Part shown: in pieces, positions 56,980 through 64,000 of the stretch
Position numbering within the stretch: the stretch's first letter is position 1
Layout of the letters: each line of letters opens with the position of its first letter
Assembly: GCA_020744425.1 (NCBI GenBank)
Contig: JAGMUV010000029.1
Span: forward strand, 839,909 to 903,908
Origin: Dactylonectria macrodidyma
Taxonomy: Eukaryota > Ascomycota > Sordariomycetes > Hypocreales > Nectriaceae
Length of the DNA: 64,000 nucleotides
Direction: 5' to 3'
Made by a program: the position numbers and the translations under genes
Notes under the pieces: generated by a model
What the model was told of the DNA's origin: nothing
Databases searched by the model: none
What the model saw: only the letters and a program-made list of their open reading frames with translations

Positions 56980-57466
56980 ATCTTAAAGTCTAATTATTAC
57001 TTAATAAAGTTAGAAGCTTAGTACTTATTAATAAGTAATATATTATAGTTAGTAAGCAGTTAGTTAGCTATTTCTTTAATATTATACAATTATAAGAGAA
57101 ATCCTTATAAATTTAAGTTAAGAATAAACTAAATAATAATTTACTCTTTTAAATCAAATAGCTTATATAATTTAAAAATAGTATTATATTAGAATTAAAT
57201 GCTCTTTTATTAGTAATATAAGGTTTAAAAATAGACTTAGTAAATGCTTATAGTATATTAAGAACTTAATTTTAAGTTATTTTAAAGGGCTTAAAGAGTA
57301 AGAAGTATAGAAGTCTTATTATTAAATTAAAATAACTTATATTTAGTAATTAAGAATTAATTAATTAAATAAAAGAAAGAGTAATTAAGAGATTTTTATT
57401 ATACTCACTTATTTATTATACTCACTTATTTATTATACTCACTTATTTATTATACTCACTTATTAA
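56980..57466 (-). mobile_element. RIP-destroyed third copy of the 1859-bp pogo-like element
   Basis: It aligns base for base with 56060-56470 of copy 1, with almost every difference C to T or G to A. For example AGTTAGAAGCCCAGCACTTG is matched by AGTTAGAAGCTTAGTACTTA, and TTAGCCATTTCTTTAACACT by TTAGCTATTTCTTTAATATT. It ends in decayed TIR-like repeats and ..AAGTATATTA. The other end could not be placed. Confidence 0.75.
57399..57466 (+). repeat. 17-nt tandem array, four units
   Basis: TTATACTCACTTATTTA repeats four times and passes into TTAAGTATATTA, a decayed form of the ..ATCAAGTACGTTA TIR end. It looks like an amplified doubled TIR motif. Confidence 0.7.
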
Positions 57467-58467
57467 GTATATTATTAGATAATATGAATTTACATTTATC
57501 TTAAATATAAATTAAGATATATACTCTAGTATTATAAAAGAGATTAAGATTCTTTAAAAAATTAGAATAAGATATTTTACTAAAGTATATATTATTAGAT
57601 ATATATACTAAGAGTAGGAGGTAACTGAATGAGGTTAATAATTTAAAGAAGAAAGTAATAAAAAGAGGAAGATAAGGAGTCAAAGTAGAAATAGAAGGAG
57701 AGAAGAGATGTAATATATGCATAGGACAGATTTAAGGTAATTAAATGAAATACAAGAGATACAGTGTGTGCACAGACGACCGCGTAGTGTACACAGGCCA
57801 GAAAAGTGGTAATTCGATGAATTACATACACAACTGCGTACAGTAGGGATTTAGTAATCCAATTAAGGTGCATAAAACAAGAGGTACATAAGGTCCCGCC
57901 TATTTTATATAATGCCAGAAGTAGCTTCTCTTTAGGATCTACATTACAATACATAATATCTCTTACAGATATGCAGCTTTTTGAAGTCAACCAGCGTACC
58001 GTTAATCTCCCGGGCCTTCGTGGGTCGCCAAAGGCCAAGTGTAGTCTTACAGCACTCTAAGGGATATACGATTGATTTCAAGAACTCCAACCATTGGAAC
58101 GATACAGTGGTTCCCTTTGATTTACGCTACGTAGGGATGACTATCGGTTTGTGCGGTTTCAAATGCGTTGATGATGACGTGATTCCCGCATTCATTGACA
58201 TAACGAAGTCGTCATTCCCCACTCCGGCAACCACATCGCAACAGAGTCATCATCTTATGAGAGTAATTTCATTATAATTGATTATCAGCATCATTAATCA
58301 TATCAAACCTTCTGCTAACATTGTTCACGTCTATCATGAGCAGTTTGAGCTGTGCACCTATTGGCAGCAAACCGTTACTCTAACGTCACATCCGGGGATT
58401 TTCGTCCGATGAAGTGCTGCAGTCCAAGGATATTTGGGTTTTCTTGTAATTAATTCGCTCGATATTG
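57467..58467. other. No gene recognised
   Basis: A plus frame at 57981-58277 (starting at an ATG, with GYTIDFKNSNHWNDTVVPFD) and an overlapping minus frame lack known motifs. The sequence changes from A+T-rich to balanced composition at about 57700, which marks the edge of the decayed tract. Confidence 0.35.
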
Positions 58468-58815
58468 ATGTTACTGCAGAACTTGACTTTGCTCGCATTT
58501 CACGCAACAATAGCCTATTGCATGACATCACCTCGTCAACACGATGCCAAGCCAGCGACGTGGACAGTGTCTCGCAAAGTGATTGAATTCTCGTCTTTCG
58601 ACGCAGTGGAACGGCTCAATGAGACCTTCACACGAGCCATCACACAACGGTGGGAAGGATTTGTGTTCGAAGGTTGCGACGACCCCTACTTCTCATTCAA
58701 CGAAAGCAGGCCTTTCATCAAGCTCAAGAAAGATTACATCCCAGGCCTTGGTGACACCACAGACTTCGCCATTATTGGTGGACGCCGCAACGCGAGAGAT
58801 GAGCATGAGCTCTGA
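58468..58815 (+). pseudogene. ATP-dependent DNA ligase-domain fragment
   Basis: The frame reads [20 protein letters not shown], then [40 protein letters not shown] and [13 protein letters not shown] before TGA. The phrase RWEG(L/F)V.KG..DPYF......[17 protein letters not shown] is the C-terminal adenylation-domain signature of fungal ATP-dependent DNA ligase-like proteins, containing nucleotidyl-transferase motifs IV (EGFV) and V (KLKKDY). The catalytic lysine motif KxDG and the OB-fold are missing. It overlaps and runs into the heat-shock-factor frame, so the junction is a chimaera of two gene fragments. Confidence 0.75.
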
Positions 58816-60572
58816 ATTGGTAGCAAAATGCAAACAAATCCCGCCGTTTATGCAGAAGTTGAGCAGGTCTGCTTCTAATTGCTTTTCAGCGGTTTCACAA
58901 ACTGACGACGACAGCTTTCTGGAAGAGCGAAAGAACGGAGACTTGATCCGCTGGTCGGAAAAGGGAGACTCGTTCATTGTGCTAGATGAAGACGAGTTTG
59001 CGAAAATATTGATCCCCGAATTTTTCAAGCACAACAATTATGCGTCTTTTGTTCGGCAGCTCAACAAGTATGGCTTCCACAAGCGCGTAGGACTCTCTGA
59101 TAACTCGATGCGGGAAGACGAGCGCAAAAACAAGAGCGCAAGCGAGTTTTCCAACCCGTATTTCAGACGTGGCCATCCAAACCTTTTGTGGCTTATCAAC
59201 AAGCCCAAGAGCGGTAGTAAAGCAACGAAGGGCGCTAATAATGCAGACGGCGACAAGGGTAGCGAGGAGGAAGTTGGAACTGAGGAAGTATTCGGCCAAG
59301 GGCAGGGAGCTTCGAACACTCAAGCTGGGCGATCCTTGTCAGCTGGAGAGTCACAACCTTTACTGAAAACGGAGATGACCCTTATCCGGGAAGAATTGAA
59401 TAAGGAGCGGGGCCAGCAGAAGCTGGTTCTGGGCGCTATCAACCGGTTACAGCGGAACAACAACGATCTATACAGCCAGGCCATTATGTTCCAGAACGAA
59501 CACTACCGCCACCAGAGCTCGATTAACGCCATTCTCAAATTCCTTGCCAATGTCTTTGGTAAGACACTAGAAGATCAGAGCAACTCGCAGAACGTCAGCG
59601 ACATCATCTCGAGCATAATTACAACCCAGAACCAACAGGCTACCCAGCATGATAGTGTTGTTGAACTGGGAGATTTCATTCACCGAATGGATTCCACAAC
59701 ATGTGGAATACCTCACAAAAAAAGGCAGTTAGTTATTTCCTCCCATCCCGAACCAGAGCAACCGATCACAGTCAGTCTGATCGTCCCCTACTGCGAGTAG
59801 CTTAGCATACCAGCCTGTGGGTCACCCTAATCCGAAGACGGGCCGCGTTACAGAGCCTGTTGAGGGTTCCCCGACAGACATGACCTCTCCCAACCTCCGG
59901 CAAGAGCTCGAGAACAACTCTCACGAGCGGATGATGAAGATCGTCAACGACCACAACACGACCAATTCACACGGCCTAGATCTTCCAGAGGCCACCGAAA
60001 TTGTGGCAAATGCACCCAGCGCCCTCAGCAACGATCAAAGAAGCAAGTTGGTCAGCTTCATGGCTGGCCAGTCCTCATCTGCTCCCTCCGCCCGATCCAC
60101 ACCCGCCCCTACTCCTGTCTCCGCAACGCCATCTGTCCCTCGAGTACCCACGTCGAACGCTTCGGTGACCATACCGACGATACCAGCCTCCGTCTCGGGC
60201 TCTCCTCCACCCGCTGAAGACAACCTTCCTCCTTCATTCTCCCCGTTCATTCAACCACCTATAGCACCTCCCTCTCTGAATGAAATCAACGCAAACCAAA
60301 TCGACCTGGAACAGCTGCGACGCTTACAGAGCGAGCATGATGCTAATATCAGCGAGTTGGGAAATTTGCGTGGTCCATTGAGCAAATCTGGACACGTCCC
60401 TGGCCTCGGTGGGGGTACGGATGCCTCCTTCGACCCTCCAACTGTGGACCTCGATCAGTACTTTGACAGCAACGCGTTCCTGAACGATGGCCACTTTGGC
60501 GGCGACAGCAACGATTTCAACGGCAATGACTTCAACTTCACGCTCGACCCAGACTCAGCGACCAACTCCTAA
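58799..60572 (+). pseudogene. Heat-shock transcription factor (Hsf1-like) paralogue, 5'-truncated and frameshifted
   Basis: From [10 protein letters not shown] onward the frame encodes the HSF DNA-binding domain: [40 protein letters not shown] then [14 protein letters not shown], and [20 protein letters not shown]. The trimerisation coiled coil ([40 protein letters not shown]) and [20 protein letters not shown] follow. Near 59715-59735, beside an A-run, the frame shifts; LFPPIP and HPNPKTGRVTEPVE continue in the other frame, with a CGA-to-TGA stop between, to the normal C-terminus at 60572 (QIDLEQLRRLQSEHDANISE, FDPPTVDLDQYFDSN). The native N-terminal domain is absent, replaced by the ligase fragment. 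An extra, broken copy of an essential gene is expected to be dispensable. Confidence 0.85.
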
Positions 60573-60580
60573 TTGCACTC

Positions 60581-60890
60581 TGTCACATATCGGGATATCG
60601 GATTTTGCAGCTATGACAACAGTCAAGCTTTCTGCCCTTCATCATAAGGTTCCACAGCCACTTTCCTCGTCACTGGCCTCGTCATCAGCTTCGTCACAAC
60701 CGTAGCTTTTCCTATGATCAGGAGGATAGCTAGACAAAGTCAAATAGTCCGTAGCATCCGGACCGTCTTGGCTATCCGAGGTCATCATCAGTCTCTTCAT
60801 CTATAAGACTGACCCAAAGACCCTCATTAGATAGGAAGAATAGCAAGAGCTTCTCACACACATGATCACTTCCATCTCCTAGATGCAACA
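60581..60890 (+). repeat. 300-bp dispersed repeat, copy 2 (LTR-like)
   Basis: Matches 17237-17535. It starts nine bases after the HSF stop codon. Flanks CACTC (60576-60580) and CACCC (60891-60895) could be a 5-bp target duplication with one change. TG..CA termini and size fit a small solo LTR; a shared 3'-UTR or Helitron segment is an alternative. Confidence 0.7.
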
Positions 60891-60938
60891 CACCCTAATG
60901 ATGCAATGGCTCAAAGGGGGAACACCAACACACCAAGC

Positions 60939-61024
60939 CCTAAGCACTATTCGCAGTTGATTACTCGGTATTCGGACAGCCCCTAAGCACTATTCGCAGT
61001 TGATTACTCGGTATTCGGACAGCC
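60939..61024 (+). repeat. 43-nt perfect tandem duplication
   Basis: The unit CCTAAGCACTATTCGCAGTT.. ending GGTATTCGGACAGCC occurs twice back to back with no differences visible, so it is recent. Confidence 0.9.
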
Positions 61025-61309
61025 CCTGGCTAATCACAACCTCCCAATTTCCCGTACACAGACCATTACAGAGCAATCGGATTTCGGTAGGATCGGAATG
61101 CTTATTGGTGCTATGGGTTATTTTAAGTGGAGACTTGGGTTTACAGCTAACATAGGTTCTAGGAAATGTCCAGGTTTCTATGGACTACTACGGTAGAGAA
61201 AAGCAAAAAGTAAAGCAGCTAATAGAGGAAGTTAAGAGGAGAAGGGAGAGAAGACATAGGAGAGGAGAGGGGAAAGATAGAAAAGGGGTAAAAAGAAATA
61301 AACAGAGTA

Positions 61310-63168
61310 ACGTACATAATAAGCATGCGGATCAAACAAGCATGCGGATCAAAAATCCCTCAACCTATAACATTTCTATTTGATTAATTATTCCTCAACC
61401 ACCCAGCATGCCGCGGGCGAATATAGAGGCTAAGGTGCTTCTTGCACTTCAGGCCTACCAAAATAACCGAGAATTAAGTCTTCGACGCGCTACAAAGGTC
61501 TATAAAATCCCTTATACTACTCTCTACCGCCGACAGCATAGCATATCCGCGCGTTGCGATTAGATCCCTAAATCACGCAAACTATCTGATCTAGAGGAAC
61601 AGATCATTATTCAGTTCATTCTCGACCTAGATTCGCAAGGATTTCCCCCGCAACTGCGTAGTATTGAAGAAATGGCCAACCGATTGCTCGCCAACCGCGA
61701 CGCATTACCTATCGGCAAGCGCTAGGCTTCTAACTTCGTCAAGCGACACGAAGAGCTCAAGACGCGTTTTTTTCATAAATACGACTATCAGAGAGCCAAA
61801 TGCGAAGATCCGACTATTATTCACAACTGGTTTAGGCTCATGGAGAACACAATCGCGAAGTATGGCATCCGATTAAATAATATCTACAACTTTGACGAGA
61901 CTGGCTTTCTGATGGGCATGATTACAAGCAGAATGGTCGTCACAGGTTCAGAAAGGCGTAGAAGACCAAAATCAGTGCAGCCTAGAAGCCGGGAATGGAT
62001 TACTATCATTCAGGCGATCAATGCGGAAGGCCGAGCGATCCAGCCGTTTATCATAAGTGCAGGCCAATATCACCTCGCCAACTGGTACCGAGAAAGCAAC
62101 CTCCCGGGCGATTGGGCTATTGCAACGTCTCGAAATGGCTAGACCGATAACGAGATAGGACTTGAGTGGCTAAAGCACTTTAACCGATATACAACCAACC
62201 GATCAACTGGTCCCTATCGTCTTTTAATCCTCGATAGGCACGAAAGTCACCACTCAGCCGACTTTAAGATATATTACGAGGAGAACAAGATCATTACGCT
62301 TTATATGCCGCCTCATTCTTCTCATCTGCTTCAGCCTCTTGACGTCGGGTGCTTTGGGCTGCTCAAGAAGGCTTATGGTCGAGAAATAGAGCATCTAATC
62401 AAATGCTCTATAACCCACGTTTCGAAGACCGAGTTCTTTCCGGCCTTTTACGCCGCATTTCAAGCCACTATAACAGAAAGAAATATCAAGGCAGCCTTTA
62501 GAGGAGCCAGGCTTGTTCCTCTTAACCCGGAAAGTGTAGTCTCGAAGCTTGATGTGCAGCTACGGACTCCAACGCCGATTGAGGAGGAGGCTAGCGCCTC
62601 TGCCCCTTGGGTTTCAAAGACCCCAAAGACCGTTCTTAAGGCCAGGTCTCAGTCTGAATACCTTGAAAGACGAATCAGAAGGCATCAAAGTAGCTCTCCA
62701 GAGTCAATTCTAGGAGCACTAAAGTCTCTTTCTAAGGGAACTAAGGCAATAATGCATAAGAATGCCTTATTAAGGGCTAAGAACCGCGACCTTCGACAGG
62801 CAAATGAGATACTAAGCCGGCGCCGTAGGGCAAAAAGGACCCGCCTATAGAAAAGAGGGGTGATGACAGTAGATAAAGGAAGGGAAGCAATTGATCGGAT
62901 GGATGTTAATGCGCAGGTAGTGGCTGAATCGTCGAAAAGTGGTGGTCAAGGAGGGTCAGCGCGACCGAAGGAAAGGCGCTGTGGAGTGTGCGGCAGGCCC
63001 GGATATAATGCAAGGACGTGTAGGTAGTTATTGGGATATATTGGGAAGAGTATAGTAGTTGATTTTAATTGATTAGATGGTTAGTTGTGTTTTTATAGCG
63101 ATTTCTATTTCGAAGGTTATGATTTTTGATCCGCATGCTTGTTTGATCCGCATGCTTATCATGTACGT
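61310..63168 (+). mobile_element. Pogo-like DNA transposon, 1859 bp, copy 2
   Basis: TIRs ACGTACAT(A)ATAAGCATGCG (left, one G-to-A change) and its inverted complement (right, unchanged), flanked by TA at 61308-61309 and 63169-63170. It has the same doubled GCATGCGGATCA as copy 1. It separates an A/G-rich stretch on the left from a zinc-finger pseudogene on the right. Confidence 0.92.
61408..63027 (+). pseudogene. Pogo-like DDE transposase with four nonsense codons (copy 2)
   Basis: The 540-codon frame from ATG 61408 starts MPRANIEAKVLLALQAYQNN and then shows a Psq helix-turn-helix (SLRRATKVYKIPYTTLYRRQ), a Tc5/CENP-B-type domain (LSDLEEQIIIQFILDLDSQG), DDE residues in NIYNFDETGFLMGM, LLILDRHESHHSADF (the usual DGH is now DRH) and LLQPLDVGCFGLLKKAYG, and a C-terminal zinc knuckle RRCGVCGRPGYNARTCR (His to Tyr). 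Stops are TAG at 61561, 61723 and 62140, each where the family or the sister copy has TGG, and TAG at 62848 where the sister has CAG. All are transitions of RIP type. There are no indels relative to copy 1. Confidence 0.88.
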
Positions 63169-63249
63169 TAAGCATATACTTACAATCCTAACCATCTTCG
63201 CCCGCCCTCTAAAAAACTCATACTTACTATTATCACTTACTTACAATCT

Positions 63250-63996
63250 TTAATAGTAGTAGATTATAAGATAGAAGACCATATACAGCTTAACGAGGAG
63301 TATAAGATACTCACATGCCAGCACTGCCATACCAGCATCCAGCCGGGAACAAGCATCAAGCGCCATTTTCGACAAGAGCATCAACTTAAAGGCCCAGTCT
63401 TACGCGAAATCATTAACTATTTTACAGGCATAGAGCTGAACGATCCAGTGCATACTAAGCTACCCGAAGATAGTTCGGTTCCGGTGGCTCTGCTTAAGGT
63501 CCATCACGGGTTTAGCTGCACGCAGTGTAGATATCTAACAGTAGCGCGGAATAACATTACCCAGCATTAGCAAGAGGCCCATTATGAGCACAGGCAAAGG
63601 GATAGTAGCGGATTCAGCGGAGCTGTTGAAAGAAGAGGGAACAGGCAGTGCATAGAAGTACAGCTGCAGTCATAGGCACAGGGCGGACGCGCGCAGTACT
63701 AGATCGTCAACGACAGCAACGCCAACGCAAAGGGGCCGACACTTACACAGAAGGCAGCGGCCAACCCGAGCCGTGGCGAGAGTGCCATGCAGCGCATGAT
63801 TGCCAAGTACGTGGACACATTCCGCAAAGACGACGCCGAGCGGCTCCGGAAAGGCGACATCGAAGAAGGGTTGGATCGCGACTCGTCGTGGGTAAAGCGG
63901 CTCCGATGGGTACAGCACTTTGGGTCGCGGAACAAGCTCAGCATATTCAAGGCCGCCGAGTGGGTCAAGGCAAAGGAAGCAACCGGGCAGCAGTAG
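63250..63996 (+). pseudogene. C2H2-like (DUF3505/OrsD-type) protein fragment
   Basis: The frame reads YKILTCQHCHTSIQPGTSIK then RHFRQEH, PVLREIINYFTGIELNDPVH, FSCTQCRYLTVARNNITQH-stop, and after two more stops AMQRMIAKYVDTFRKDDAER, DSSWVKRLRWVQHFGSRNKL then SIFKAAEWVKA, ending TAG at 63994. Two degenerate C2H2-like zinc fingers around a (V)PEL/PVP-type linker are the signature of fungal DUF3505 proteins such as those near orsellinic-acid and other subtelomeric loci. The start codon is missing: the fragment begins just after the pogo element's right TA. Further exons may lie beyond the window. Confidence 0.6.
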
Positions 63997-64000
63997 CAAA

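Noticed and set aside
57399..57466. CRISPR-like short repeat array
   Set aside because: Units are directly adjacent without spacers and match a decayed transposon end.

Overview
The window looks like a nuclear segment of a filamentous ascomycete, probably in Eurotiales (Aspergillus/Penicillium type). The clues are short GT-AG introns of 45-77 nt with CTAAC-like branch sites, Zn2Cys6 transcription factors, fungal CAZymes, a fungal-type GPCR tail, and long A+T-rich tracts whose decay pattern is that of repeat-induced point mutation (RIP: C to T and G to A). The genus is inference.

Left part (1-25 kb), gene-bearing. It holds an MFS sugar transporter tail (862-1140), an intact short-chain dehydrogenase (2410-3129), a GPCR C-terminal scrap (3465-3860), a decayed GH5 glucanase (5176-5830), an intact three-exon GH3 beta-glucosidase (6473-8905), a GH5 cellulase with C-terminal carbohydrate-binding-type modules carrying a one-base frameshift (9712-11621), LTR-like scraps (11.7-13.3 kb), a 372-aa Zn2Cys6 factor (13716-14834), a HeLo-domain scrap (15098-15223), a PIF1/Helitron-type helicase fragment (16448-17236), a DUF1593 'cellulose-binding/nucleoside-hydrolase-like' gene with a one-base frameshift (18357-19973), a 583-bp MITE with 8-bp target duplication (20861-21443), and a 650-aa Zn2Cys6 factor (22808-24864). 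Taken together this is an eroding plant-polysaccharide-degradation neighbourhood with two candidate local regulators.

Middle (25-49 kb), mostly broken genes. An ankyrin scrap, a degenerate protein with five in-frame repeats (26400-27165), a decayed acidic/Myb-like/chromodomain gene (about 29.0-32.1 kb), a 2-kb A+T-rich tract containing a solo LTR with a perfect 5-bp target duplication (34919-35465), and a divergent pair of large unrecognised genes: one on the minus strand (44992 to 37844) split by a 2.2-kb pogo-like transposon (40025-42261), the other on the plus strand (45824-48322). The transposon encodes a three-exon DDE transposase of 550 codons with only one nonsense codon.

Right part (49-64 kb), transposon graveyard. 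It holds five MITEs plus a truncated one whose TIRs share one layout, two 1859-bp copies of one pogo-like transposon (54654-56512 minus, 61310-63168 plus), a third copy recognisable only through RIP-type decay (56980-57466), a second inverted copy of the LTR (51420-51966), a chimeric pseudogene joining an ATP-dependent DNA ligase fragment to a heat-shock-factor paralogue (58468-60572), and a zinc-finger (DUF3505-like) pseudogene reaching the window edge.

The most distinctive signal is the shared TIR layout. Every pogo-like element here, autonomous or not, carries a roughly 12-18-nt motif twice in tandem inside each TIR, with a family-specific second half. No rRNA, convincing tRNA or CRISPR array was seen.
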